From Akkermansia muciniphila (GTDB lineage Bacteria; Verrucomicrobiota; Kiritimatiellia; RFP12; UBA1067), in the NCBI GenBank assembly GCA_945870145.1, contig CAMBQV010000007.1:1-38347 (forward strand): DNA of 38,347 nucleotides, written 5' to 3'. A program made the position numbers and the translations under genes. Of the stretch, positions 17,506 to 27,076 are shown one piece after another; position 1 is the first letter of the stretch, and each line of letters begins with the position of its first letter. The notes under the pieces are model-generated. The model made no database searches, was not told the DNA's origin, and worked only from the letters and a program-made list of their open reading frames with translations.

Positions 17506-20094
17506 TCACTCCAATGTCGGACGGACAAGTTTGCCAGCGATCTGTTCATTGGTCTCGCTGTGGGCACTGAAAAACACGCTGTTGCAGTCCAGCCACGTGG
17601 TGATGCGCCGCATCTCCTCAGAAGACAGCTTCACGTCATGATGGCCTTTGCAGAGCATCTGATAAAGCTTGGAAGCCTTCGCACCGAATGCGCCTGGCGT
17701 TGTCTCCGTCGGAAGGCGGTCTGGCGGACGGGAACTAAAGGCAAACGCGAATCCCTTGATCGGATCGGCGTCGCTGTATTTGCCTGTGGTGAGGGCGATG
17801 TACGAGGCGGACCAGATCCTCTTCCCACCGCCATAGCCTGCCCGACTCCAGGTAGCAGGCGCACCGCTCAAGTCAGGCGCCTTGCCTTTGTTTTGGGTGT
17901 GACAGGCGACGCAGTGCCGGTCCAGTATCGGCTGGACCAGTCGCGGGAAGGAGACAGGGCTCGAGCCTTCGACCTCAGGCGAGAGCGCCACGGCAGGCGA
18001 CTGCAGGGCCATCGGCGGATGGATGGGCGTACCCGGCGAACCGTGAGTCTTTTCGTGGCATCCCTGGCAGGTGAGCCGCTCTCCGGGATGCACGTAGGTC
18101 TCGGATTCCATGGACTGGATCGCGCAACCCTTTTCGTCTAATGCTTGCATGTAGAAGGGTTTCCCAGCCGGAACAATGATCTGGACGCTTCCGTCCGGAA
18201 AGACCGGTGCCGTGCCTAGCACGTTGCGGGCCAGTGATTCGCTGCCAATACCGATGTCCGGATTATTGATCGGCGCGGTGGCCTTCGGGTAAACCTGGAT
18301 GAGGCGGATCTCCTTGATCTTCACACCCTCGGGCCACGCTTTGCGACTGTTGTAGAGATTGACGCACAGAACCGTCCCGTTCGTCGGTATCTCGTCTACC
18401 CCTTGCTTGTCTGCTCCACTGGGCAACCCGACGGCGGTCGCATGCGGAATCACGGGCGGGCACTCTCTCGGAGCAACTGGGATAGGGCTCATGCAGTTGA
18501 TCCTGGGATCTTCGTGAATAAGCTCCTTGTTACCAAAGCTATCCACCAGATAGATGCCGTGATAACGGCCACTTCCTCGGACGTTCGCAATGCTCGTCGC
18601 ATTCGGCGGAGCGTACGCGCAAAGAAAATAGTTTTTATTCAGCGGCCAGGCCGTACCATAAATTTTTTGCCCTCCTTCGACCTCGGGGAACTTGGCTTCA
18701 GGCGTGAGCCGTTTGAGGGGCGCCATGGCACCATCGTCTTCGATGCGCGGGTCGAAGATGACCAGCGAACCGAACGACTGACCGTGGTGCGGTGCCGCCG
18801 TTGCCACGTAAAGCGGCGAATCCGGGATCGCGCGCACATCCATCTCGGCATCCGGACGCGCCCGGCGGGCAACCGGATAATTCCCATGAAGCGCCCGAGG
18901 ATCGCGTCCATCCGCATAAGTGATCCACGGATGGTGCGCAATACAGTCCCCCCTGTCAATGTAGTCCCACCGTGTATAGACGATCATTCCGTCGTGATTG
19001 ACGCTGGGATTCCATTCATTGGTCTCATGAAAACTCAGCGTCACAATATCACTTCCATCGGGATTCATGGAGTGCAGCGTGTACGTCGGCACCGGTCGTC
19101 CATGGCAACGGCCGAAACCGCCTCGGCGCTCGGAGATGAACGCGACACGGCCACTCGGCAACACACACGGATCGAAATCGTTCCACGCACCATCGGTCAC
19201 CTGCGTCAGCGCCGAGCCGTCAAGATTGACCTTAAAGACATGGTATACCGTTTCTGGAGTCCACACACGTTTGCCCGGAGCACACTGGGTGGCGGCAAAG
19301 AAAATCTGCTCGCCATCGTAGGAGAGTTCTGGCGCACGGAACGAGCTGCCCCAAAGTGTCTTGCCCTGGAGCCGTCCATTGCTGACGGGCGAACTGGCCA
19401 GGATGTCACGTAATACCGGTTTTGCGCCAAAAGGGTCATCCAGAATGTACACACTTCCGCCAGGGCGGGTGGTGTTGCCGAAAAATTGGTCGCAACAGTG
19501 GCTAGCCCCTAAGTAGCTCTTGACAAAGAGCAGCTGTTTGAAGTTCAGCAGCGGGTTAGAAAACGCAATCTGGCGGCGAAGCTCGGCGATTGACATAAAG
19601 AGCGCCTTGCGCGCTGACAAATCCGCAAGCTTACACGTGGCAACCTTAGCCTTGAGCTGCGCCAAAGCTTCTTGACGTGCCGTCAGGTCCGGCGCATCGG
19701 GAAGTTCCTCGATATCAGCCAACAGTGCTTCGGTTCGACGAAGAATCACATCTGTCGGGTCACGGTCTTCCTTGGCGATCAGCGCTTCCTTGCAATAGGT
19801 CTGCGCCGCCAACGCTTCAAAACGCGTCCGTTCGCTAAGCTCTGAACGGATGAGATTGAACTCATTTTCCCATCGGCGCGCAAGATCTGGCACAACCGAC
19901 GCAATCGGCACAGCTGGTGCCAGTGGCACAGGCGGTTCAGAAGACGATTTTTCTTTCCTTGCCCAAGCCGGCCCGCAGGTTGCCAGTATAAGAGCGAAGA
20001 GCACGACTAACAGAGATCCGTCCACATAAGAACGGGATCTTGGCAAACTAGAAAACTTCACGTTAGCGTCAACGCGCGACAATGCGATCTTCAT
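17506..20094 (-). CDS. HZS-alpha (hydrazine synthase alpha middle-domain)-like secreted protein with two CxxCH haem-binding motifs
   Basis: Signal/TM segment LLVVLFALILATCGPAWA; TolB-like repeats; HDGMIVYTRWDYIDRGDCIAHHPWITYADGRDPRALHGNYP; CQGCH and CVACH motifs. Confidence 0.75.
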   Translation of the reverse strand: MKIALSRVDANVKFSSLPRSRSYVDGSLLVVLFALILATCGPAWARKEKSSSEPPVPLAPAVPIASVVPDLARRWENEFNLIRSELSERTRFEALAAQTYCKEALIAKEDRDPTDVILRRTEALLADIEELPDAPDLTARQEALAQLKAKVATCKLADLSARKALFMSIAELRRQIAFSNPLLNFKQLLFVKSYLGASHCCDQFFGNTTRPGGSVYILDDPFGAKPVLRDILASSPVSNGRLQGKTLWGSSFRAPELSYDGEQIFFAATQCAPGKRVWTPETVYHVFKVNLDGSALTQVTDGAWNDFDPCVLPSGRVAFISERRGGFGRCHGRPVPTYTLHSMNPDGSDIVTLSFHETNEWNPSVNHDGMIVYTRWDYIDRGDCIAHHPWITYADGRDPRALHGNYPVARRARPDAEMDVRAIPDSPLYVATAAPHHGQSFGSLVIFDPRIEDDGAMAPLKRLTPEAKFPEVEGGQKIYGTAWPLNKNYFLCAYAPPNATSIANVRGSGRYHGIYLVDSFGNKELIHEDPRINCMSPIPVAPRECPPVIPHATAVGLPSGADKQGVDEIPTNGTVLCVNLYNSRKAWPEGVKIKEIRLIQVYPKATAPINNPDIGIGSESLARNVLGTAPVFPDGSVQIIVPAGKPFYMQALDEKGCAIQSMESETYVHPGERLTCQGCHEKTHGSPGTPIHPPMALQSPAVALSPEVEGSSPVSFPRLVQPILDRHCVACHTQNKGKAPDLSGAPATWSRAGYGGGKRIWSASYIALTTGKYSDADPIKGFAFAFSSRPPDRLPTETTPGAFGAKASKLYQMLCKGHHDVKLSSEEMRRITTWLDCNSVFFSAHSETNEQIAGKLVRPTLE

Positions 20095-20299
20095 GGCAAA
20101 AGATGTCCCCTGTTATTTAATATTTTTTATACGACATCGGCCTGACAGTCATTATCACTTGCCAAGCCAACATCTCCCCTTCTCTGACACGTTGAAGGAT
20201 GTCAGAAGTCGGAGAAGATGTCAAGCGCATGCCTTGGCCATGGGAGCGCACTTTCGATTCAATGACTTGCTCGTGAAAGCCAGGCGTGTGTTGTTTTGG

Positions 20300-21473
20300 T
20301 GCTGTGATCCGATCCAAAAATAACTAGGATATTTTTTGAAAGATTAAGTTCGTCTAACGTGGCCAAGACCTTGCCGATCCCATCATCAAGGTGCTCAATC
20401 AATGCCACAATGCCAGCTCGCTTGGACAACATTGCGGGCTCTCTCGCCTTGACTCGCGTTAAATACTCAACTGGTGGCTGAATCGGCGAATGGGGTGCAT
20501 TGTACGCCAGATAGAGAAAGAAGGGCTGCCCTTCTTTGGATTGGTCCCAAATGTAGGTACACGCCCAGTCCGTGAAGAGATCCGTCGCATGACCTTCGGG
20601 GTTAATGACCTCTAGGTTCCTGCGCATATAGTTCTGACCATCCCTCATGTGTGTCGTATAGATCTCCATCATATCACCAAGGAACCCCTGAAAGAGATCA
20701 AAGCCCCTGTCGTTAGGTAAATTCGGCGATTGCAACCCCAAATGACACTTGCCTATAACTTGGCCAAAATGTCTCACACAAAGCCACAAAGGGCACAAAG
20801 AAATTAAAAGATAAAACATGTTTCTCCTCTTCGTGGACTTAGTGGCTTCGTGTGAGAAAGTTATTCATTCGTTTATTCCCGGAACCCCGGGCGGCGGACT
20901 TGCCTATAACTTCAATGAGAATTGCCTTATTGCCTCATTGCCTTATTGCCTTATTAATCTTTGTCGCGCCTGCCCACCGTAGCCGTATTCGCGAAGGTGG
21001 GAACTTTGTCGATTCAAAAACTCTGTGAACTCTGTGGGCTCTGTGAGAAAAAGTTACTCTCTCGTTTATTCCCGGGCCCCCGGGGGGCGCGCTTGCCTAT
21101 AACTTCATGGTTTTCTATCCTTCTTGAGTTCCGCAGGCAACAAACTGACTTTGGGATTCAAAAAACCAAATGAACTTTCCGAACGTGTTCGAATGACACC
21201 GGGCACCCCTACGCGATCCGGATAGCACCCCGTGAGCACAGCCGCACGGGAGGGCGAACAGACTGTACAATTGGACCGCATATGTTCAAAGCGAATTCCC
21301 TCTGAGGCAATACGGTCAATGTGAGGTGTCCGCACATCCGTCTACCCGCACATCGAGACATCCGCATAGCCTTGAGCATCCGTATAAATGAAGATAATGT
21401 TCGGTCTCGCTGCGGAGAAGGTTGTGAGTCCACCGAGCAGGCTACATAGACTGACGAGCGTATTTACCTTCAT
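20300..21473 (-). pseudogene. Arylsulfatase/sulfatase pseudogene (nonsense codon, ~340 bp repeat insertion, 3' truncation)
   Basis: MKVNTLVSLCSLLGGLTTFSAARPNIIFIYTDAQGYADVSMCG*TDVRTPHIDRIASEGIRFEHMRSNCTVCSPSRAAVLTGCYPDR...LLPAELKK // VIGKCHLGLQSPNLPNDRGFDLFQGFLGDMM...PFFLYLAYNAPHSPIQPP...NILVIFGSD then lost. Confidence 0.9.
20748..21105. repeat. Two adjacent copies (b, c) of the dispersed composite repeat inserted in the sulfatase gene, bounded by three CTTGCCTATAACTT direct repeats
   Basis: 14-mer at 20748-20761, 20899-20912 and 21092-21105; conserved cores GTTATTCATTCGTTTATTCCCGG and GTTACTCTCTCGTTTATTCCCGGG. Confidence 0.85.
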
Positions 21474-21544
21474 AGATAGCAATTCCCCTGATTACTGAGC
21501 ATCGCTAACACATGACGCTGATAACCCCATTACGGTTCGCAGTA

Positions 21545-21595
21545 AAAAATTTGGGGTGCGGTGATCCGGGAAATCCCCGAACCAGCGCACCCCAA
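21545..21595 (-). terminator. Rho-independent terminator of the rha operon
   Basis: TTGGGGTGCG...CGCACCCCAA 10-bp perfect stem followed on the minus strand by a T tract. Confidence 0.85.
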
Positions 21596-21608
21596 TGGAA
21601 GTGATATC

Positions 21609-22865
21609 TTAGACGCGCTTAGCGAGAACTTCCGCTTCGTAAGCCTTGATCTGATCAAACCAGGCTTCGGTCGAGGGAACCTTGGACTTCGCGCAGAACA
21701 TTGCCCAAACATCGCTCAACGGATAGGTCTTCATCTCTTCCTGAAGCATCAGCATCTCGGTGAACTGCCGCTTGTTTTGCAGTTTCGCCAAGGTTGCCCG
21801 AGGCAACAGGAGTGCAGCCAGAAGAGCCTTCTGCATGTTGCGCATGCCGAGAACCCATGCAGCCACGCGATTGATGCTCGCATCAAAGTAGTCGAGCGCC
21901 AAGATCACGCGATCAGAGCCATTCTTGATGATCTCTTCCGCGATGGAACGGGTCTCATCGTCAAAACGGACCACATGGTCGCTGTCCCACCGAACGGGGC
22001 GAGAAACATGTAGTGCGACTTTGTCTGCAAAGAGCAGCATCGAGGAAATTTTGTCCGCGACCGATTCTGTCGGATGGAAGTGACCATTGTCCAACAGGCA
22101 GAGCACATTGTTCTTGGCTGCATAGTTCATGTAGAACTCGTGCGACCCCACGGTGCAGCTTTCAGCGCCGATACCGAAGAGCTTTGATTCCACCGTAACG
22201 ATGACGCTCTTCTTGTTGTACTTCATCTTGAAGACCTCATCCAGCGAGGCTTTCAGACGAGCGCGGGGGGCCATGCGGTCAGAGGGGACATCCTTGAAGC
22301 CATCTGGGATCCAGATATTCAGGGCGCTATGGGTCTTCAGCTCCTTTGCGAAATATTCGGCGATCTTGATGCAAGCCTGGGTGTGACGAACCCAGAAGGC
22401 GCGAATCGCAGGATCTTCATGGGAGAGCGTCAGACCATCTGCCTTCGGATGCGAGAACATCGTTGGATTGAAGTCCAGCCCGAGGTTACGCTTCTTTGCA
22501 AATTCTACCCAACGCTTGAAGTGCTTCGGCTCCAGTTTATCACGGTCCACCTTCTTGCCATCTTCAAAGATCGCATAGTTGGCATGCAGATTCACGCGAT
22601 GGGTACCAGGGATAAGGCTCATCGCCTTGTCAATGTCCGCCATCAGCTCATCAGGTGTGCGCGCCTTACCCATGTAGTTGCCCGTGGCTTGGATGCCCCC
22701 CGTGAGGGAGCCAGCGTTCTCAAAACCTGAGACGTCATCACCCTGCCAGCAGTGCATGGAAATGGCGATATTCTTCAATTCCTTCAATGCTGCATCGGTG
22801 TTCACGCCGAGCTTTTTGTAGATTGCCTTTGCCTCTTCATACCGTTGTGCCGTACTCATGCTCAT
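21609..22865 (-). CDS. rhaA: L-rhamnose isomerase
   Basis: 418 aa; ISMHCWQGDDVSGFE, GNYMGKARTPDELMAD, RVNLHANYAI, GLDFNPTMFSHPKA, LLDNGHFHPTE, RWDSDHVV. Confidence 0.96.
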   Translation of the reverse strand: MSMSTAQRYEEAKAIYKKLGVNTDAALKELKNIAISMHCWQGDDVSGFENAGSLTGGIQATGNYMGKARTPDELMADIDKAMSLIPGTHRVNLHANYAIFEDGKKVDRDKLEPKHFKRWVEFAKKRNLGLDFNPTMFSHPKADGLTLSHEDPAIRAFWVRHTQACIKIAEYFAKELKTHSALNIWIPDGFKDVPSDRMAPRARLKASLDEVFKMKYNKKSVIVTVESKLFGIGAESCTVGSHEFYMNYAAKNNVLCLLDNGHFHPTESVADKISSMLLFADKVALHVSRPVRWDSDHVVRFDDETRSIAEEIIKNGSDRVILALDYFDASINRVAAWVLGMRNMQKALLAALLLPRATLAKLQNKRQFTEMLMLQEEMKTYPLSDVWAMFCAKSKVPSTEAWFDQIKAYEAEVLAKRV

Positions 22866-22903
22866 TCTCCTTTTATTGAATTAAACATCCTTCACTTATG
22901 AAA

Positions 22904-23941
22904 TTAACCTGCAAGCTTTCCGCTGTATCCCGCGATCACCGCTGAGATTAACAGGATACCCAGACCCGCCCAAAGCAGTCCTCGTGTCTTGGCGCTCGTC
23001 CCCTTCCATTCGCCCAAAAGAACACCCAGTACGCCGCTAAACATGATCGAGCTTCCCATCAAGACAGCCCATCCAACATACGCCTGTTTGCCCATCAGCG
23101 GTTCGCCAGTCTTGAAAGCCACAAACTGACAGACCCAGAGAACACCTGCAAGTGATGCCCAGAGGATATTCGTCAGGCCAGGTGCATCCTTTTTCAAATA
23201 ATCGCCCCCTGTCTTATTCTTGATATTGAGGACCAGGCAGAGGATGCCATTCACCGTGAAGCCACCTAACAAACAGACAACCAATACCGGCATTCCCTGC
23301 CACGCAGAAGATGCCCCATGATCCAATGCCAATTTTGCAAGACTTTCGCCCCCTTGCAAACCAAAGCCTAATCCCGCGCTGGCCAAACCAGAGAAGATGG
23401 CAACCATGATGCCCTTGTTAAAGTTATACTCAGCAACAGCTTTCTTCTTTACTTCTTCGGGCAGCTCGCCTTCCTTGGACATGCCAGCCATGCCCACCAA
23501 CACAATACCGATAATAGAGATGACAACCCCTGCGAGAGACACAATACCAGCACCGGGCTCCAAGAGCGTGCTGAAGGTTCCCTGGATGATTTTCGGGATC
23601 AACGTACCGGCCGCAGAGCAGATGCCGCAACCAATAGCCAAGCCCAAGCCAACACCCAAATAACGGATCATCAATCCCCAAGTGATGCCGCCGAAGCCCC
23701 ACGCCGCACCACAGAGATAACAATAGACAAGCTCTTTTGAAGGAGCGGCAATAAATAAGCTACAGAGCTTGGGCACTGTCAAGAAGGCAAGAGTAACAGG
23801 GGCAACCACCAGAGCAATGATCGCATAGACCATCCAATAGCTCTCCCATGCCCACCCCTTTTCCTTCTTGAACGGCAACGTGAAGATAGCGCCAGCAAGA
23901 CCGCCCAGCACGAATATCATTGTTCCTAATACAGGATTCAT
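22904..23941 (-). CDS. rhaT: L-rhamnose/proton symporter RhaT
   Basis: 345 aa; FTLPFKKEKGWAWESYWMVYA, CGAAWGFGGITWGLMIRYLGVGLG. Confidence 0.94.
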   Translation of the reverse strand: MNPVLGTMIFVLGGLAGAIFTLPFKKEKGWAWESYWMVYAIIALVVAPVTLAFLTVPKLCSLFIAAPSKELVYCYLCGAAWGFGGITWGLMIRYLGVGLGLAIGCGICSAAGTLIPKIIQGTFSTLLEPGAGIVSLAGVVISIIGIVLVGMAGMSKEGELPEEVKKKAVAEYNFNKGIMVAIFSGLASAGLGFGLQGGESLAKLALDHGASSAWQGMPVLVVCLLGGFTVNGILCLVLNIKNKTGGDYLKKDAPGLTNILWASLAGVLWVCQFVAFKTGEPLMGKQAYVGWAVLMGSSIMFSGVLGVLLGEWKGTSAKTRGLLWAGLGILLISAVIAGYSGKLAG

Positions 23942-23999
23942 CTTTCAACTTCCTTTCTTATAAGCACAAGCGGACATCACAATCCGCTTCTACAACTCT

Positions 24000-24755
24000 T
24001 TATTTACCCGCCAACATTTGCTGGCGATACTTTTCATCTGGACGTCCCAGCAGGTGAGAGACAACCTCAGGAGAGAGCGGATTGATGCCCCCTGCCTGAA
24101 GTGCCCCCAACCGCATCCGTGCGGCCTTGATCGCCATCTGGGTCACATTCAGCGCCTCAGCCGGATTCGCACCCAGCGCGATCACGCCATGGTTCTGCAT
24201 ATAAATTACTTTGGGGAACTGGCCCCACTTACTCATATAGGCATCGACCCCTGACTTGATACACTTGGCTAGGACCACGCCCGGATCAACATACGGAACA
24301 AAAACAGAGTCCGGCCCGATCACGACCGCTTCGTCAGGACACATCCGGCCAGCCAAAACGGTAGGCCACCCCTTGCTACACGTCAATGCGTTAACAGCAG
24401 TCGCATGCGTATGAACAACTGCCTTCACATTCGGGTATCCGAGCAACAGCGCATGAAAAATCGCCTCAACAGAGGGACGAGCCTTAACGGTCTCATCCAC
24501 CTTGGATAATTTGTAGGTCTCTTGGAGTTCCTGCTCGCTGACCGAATCCTTCTCGAGGAGCGCCATCAAAGGGGCTCGTCGCAGGTGAACTGCATGTTCC
24601 GCACCCAACGTCAAGAGGTTACAGCCTGAGGCCTTGACATAAAATGTATCGCCCTCGCCAAGCACGGAGGTGTTACCTTCACCTAAAATAACAGCATCAA
24701 GCTCAGGCGCACCTGCAGCATGAGACATAGAGACAAAATCATCAACAATACTCAT
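24000..24755 (-). CDS. rhaD: Class II aldolase/adducin family protein, probable rhamnulose-1-phosphate aldolase
   Basis: GEGNTSVLGEGDTFYVKASG, VVHTHATAVNALTCSKG, MQNHGVIALGANPAEAL; operon with rhaT and rhaA. Start taken at MSIVDD. Confidence 0.75.
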   Translation of the reverse strand: MSIVDDFVSMSHAAGAPELDAVILGEGNTSVLGEGDTFYVKASGCNLLTLGAEHAVHLRRAPLMALLEKDSVSEQELQETYKLSKVDETVKARPSVEAIFHALLLGYPNVKAVVHTHATAVNALTCSKGWPTVLAGRMCPDEAVVIGPDSVFVPYVDPGVVLAKCIKSGVDAYMSKWGQFPKVIYMQNHGVIALGANPAEALNVTQMAIKAARMRLGALQAGGINPLSPEVVSHLLGRPDEKYRQQMLAGK

Positions 24756-24800
24756 ACATTCCTTTCCAATGTTGAAAACTCCTTGCAATCAACGTTTTGA

Positions 24801-24829
24801 AGTATAGCGAAACAGAGTCCGCTTGTTAA
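24801..24829 (-). promoter_or_regulatory. Sigma70-type promoter of the rhaD-rhaT-rhaA operon: TTAACA-17-TATACT
   Basis: Minus-strand boxes with 17-bp spacer about 45 bp upstream of rhaD. Confidence 0.6.
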
Positions 24830-24866
24830 TCAATTTTTCTAACTTCACGTGATCTTTTTTGCACGT

Positions 24867-25712
24867 TTATTCCACAACCACATCCTTGACCTTTTCCTTC
24901 GCCGCTTTTAATTGCTTCTGAAGGTCCTGCAAGGTTGGATCCGCGTTGATCACGGCGGGAGGGGTCGGATTCTGCTCTTTCCACGCCTTGTAGCTCGCCG
25001 CCTCTTTGTCTGCCATGATTTTTACTCGTGACTGTTCATATTTTAACGTACGCAACTCGTCCACAGCCTTGCTCTTAGCCCCGCCTTTGAGTGTGTTGAA
25101 CTTCTCCTCCAACTCCGCTGCCGCAATGATAGAATCCGCATAGCGTTTTTGCCAGAGCTTTGCAGACTCAAAATGCGGATTTTTACTCTGGTTTCCCAGT
25201 TCGAGCTCTTCCTTGCGGGCCTCAACCTTTCCAAGTAATGTGTAATAGTTCTGGATGTTCGCAATGAGCTGCTCTGGCATCTCCGTCAGCTCCCCGCTAA
25301 AAAAGACCACATCCGGAGACTGAATAAGAAAGGGGCCTTCCCATTTGCCTGATTTACCTTTGATCTTGGCAACAAGGACAAAACAGCCTGTCGCATGCTT
25401 CACCCCTGAATAGGTGAACAATACCCCTGCCGGCACCTTGCCAATGTTCTCCCCCGCCTCCGTAAAAAAGGCAGAGGACTTGCTGACCACACCCCAGCCA
25501 CTCTTGGGTCCGGCAAAAATAGGTTCTGCCACGGGCTTTTCCGTCTTAGCCGGAGCAGGCGTCTTCACAGCATCCTTCGGCTCCTTCTTCGCCTTCAACG
25601 ATTCGAGCGGCTTTGTGCTACCCCCCGTCTTCAAAGGGGTCAGCTTTATCTCCGCAAAGAGATTGAGATGCGCAGCTATTAAAAACCCGAACAGAACGAG
25701 CATCTTTCTCAT
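24867..25712 (-). CDS. Secreted hypothetical protein (possible SH3-like region, coiled C-terminus)
   Basis: 281 aa with signal peptide MRKMLVLFGFLIAAHLNLFA. Confidence 0.65.
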   Translation of the reverse strand: MRKMLVLFGFLIAAHLNLFAEIKLTPLKTGGSTKPLESLKAKKEPKDAVKTPAPAKTEKPVAEPIFAGPKSGWGVVSKSSAFFTEAGENIGKVPAGVLFTYSGVKHATGCFVLVAKIKGKSGKWEGPFLIQSPDVVFFSGELTEMPEQLIANIQNYYTLLGKVEARKEELELGNQSKNPHFESAKLWQKRYADSIIAAAELEEKFNTLKGGAKSKAVDELRTLKYEQSRVKIMADKEAASYKAWKEQNPTPPAVINADPTLQDLQKQLKAAKEKVKDVVVE

Positions 25713-25802
25713 GCATAACTCCTAATTCTTAACATCAAAAAAATTGCCTGCTGTATTTCGGTACTACGGCACTACGGAACTACGGGACTGCCGACCCTGG
25801 CG

Positions 25803-25865
25803 CGGCGTAGCTTACAAGCGAAGCCGGCTACTCCCCTGGCCGCCGTAGCCTTGGCGAAGGAGGCT
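25803..25865. repeat. Two consecutive GTAGC-N-GCGAA hairpin elements at the ispG 3' end
   Basis: GCGGCGTAGCTTACAAGCGAAGCCGG and CCGCCGTAGCCTTGGCGAAGGAGG. Confidence 0.75.
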
Positions 25866-26928
25866 GCCACTGCTTGACCAGTTGAACAATTCGCTCGACT
25901 GTCTCCGACTCAGGGATCTTCCCCGTCGGCTCTCCCCGAACAAACAACATGCACTCGCCCTCGCCACCTGCGATAGCAATGTCCGCACCCTTAGCCTCGC
26001 CTGGACCATTGACGACACAGCCCATGACCGCGACATGCGGGCGTGGCGCCTTTGGATGCTCGCGGTAAAACGCTTCGAGACGCTCCTCCACCTGCATCGC
26101 CATGCCTGCGACATCCACCCGTGTGCGACCACAGGTCGGGCACGAGGTCACGGCTGCACCGGGCGCACGCAACCCGATACACCTTAAAAGCTCCACACCC
26201 ACACGCACCTCTTTGGCTGGCGAATCCGTCAATGAGACCCGGATCGTATCACCGATGCCTTCGAGCAAGAGTGCGCCCAAAGCAACCGATGAGCGGACGG
26301 TCCCCGGAATAAAGGTCCCAGCCTCCGTCACCCCTAGGTGCAACGGATAGTCTGTTTTTTGTGACAACAGACGATAGGCCGCAATCGTACGCGGAACATC
26401 CGAGGCCTTCACCGAAATCTTGATCTCATGATAGTCTTCGGCTTCCAAAACAGCGACATGCCTCAGCGCACTCTCAACAAGCGCTTCTGGCGTCGCAGCT
26501 CCGTGTTTTGCAAGAATATCCTTTTCCAAAGAACCGCCATTGACCCCGATTCGGATGGGAATCTGCCGCACACGTGCTGCAGCGACCACCGCACGGACGC
26601 GATCTGCCCCGCCAATATTCCCCGGATTAATTCGCAACCCATCCGCTCCAGCCTCCAAAGCAGCCAAGGCCAGACGATAATCAAAATGGATATCTGCAAC
26701 AAGAGGCAAAGGAGAAGCTTGCCTCACATGCTTAAAGGCCTCTGCTGCCTTAACATCAGGCACTGTCAAGCGCACAATGTCGCAGCCTAAGTCAGTTGCC
26801 TCCTGAATTTGAGCAAGCAGTGCCGCTGCATCATGCGGATCTGCATTCACCATGGTCTGCACACTTACCGGCGCACCACCCCCGATTAACACGTTTCCGA
26901 TCTTAATTTGCCGAGTCAACTTTCTCAT
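25828..26928 (-). CDS. ispG: 4-hydroxy-3-methylbut-2-en-1-yl diphosphate synthase (GcpE/IspG)
   Basis: GGGAPVSVQTMVNADPHD, DIVRLTVPD, DIHFDYRLAL, GLRINPGNIGG, SCPTCGRT, VMGCVVNGPGEA. Confidence 0.96.
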   Translation of the reverse strand: MRKLTRQIKIGNVLIGGGAPVSVQTMVNADPHDAAALLAQIQEATDLGCDIVRLTVPDVKAAEAFKHVRQASPLPLVADIHFDYRLALAALEAGADGLRINPGNIGGADRVRAVVAAARVRQIPIRIGVNGGSLEKDILAKHGAATPEALVESALRHVAVLEAEDYHEIKISVKASDVPRTIAAYRLLSQKTDYPLHLGVTEAGTFIPGTVRSSVALGALLLEGIGDTIRVSLTDSPAKEVRVGVELLRCIGLRAPGAAVTSCPTCGRTRVDVAGMAMQVEERLEAFYREHPKAPRPHVAVMGCVVNGPGEAKGADIAIAGGEGECMLFVRGEPTGKIPESETVERIVQLVKQWQPPSPRLRRPGE

Positions 26929-27076
26929 CAGACTTATAATGATACAAGATACGCTTCATTCCCGTCAATCCTTAGCGAGGCAAAAAAAGGGTTTTCTGGC
27001 ATCTTTCTCATTGACCCATGCGCCCGACAAACGATATAGTATTCGCCTATCTGCACAAAGACTGAAAGTGGCCACG

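Noticed and set aside
18403-19413. 336 aa + strand ORF
   Set aside because: Antisense to the HZS-alpha-like gene; Arg/His-rich shadow ORF caused by codon bias.
17506-20094. Evidence for anammox/hydrazine synthesis
   Set aside because: The HZS-alpha-like domain alone is widespread in PVC-type genomes; no hzsB/hzsC or anammox genes are present here.
20117-20317. 66 aa minus ORF as the sulfatase C-terminus
   Set aside because: No recognisable sulfatase motif after NILVIFGSD; treated as lost sequence.
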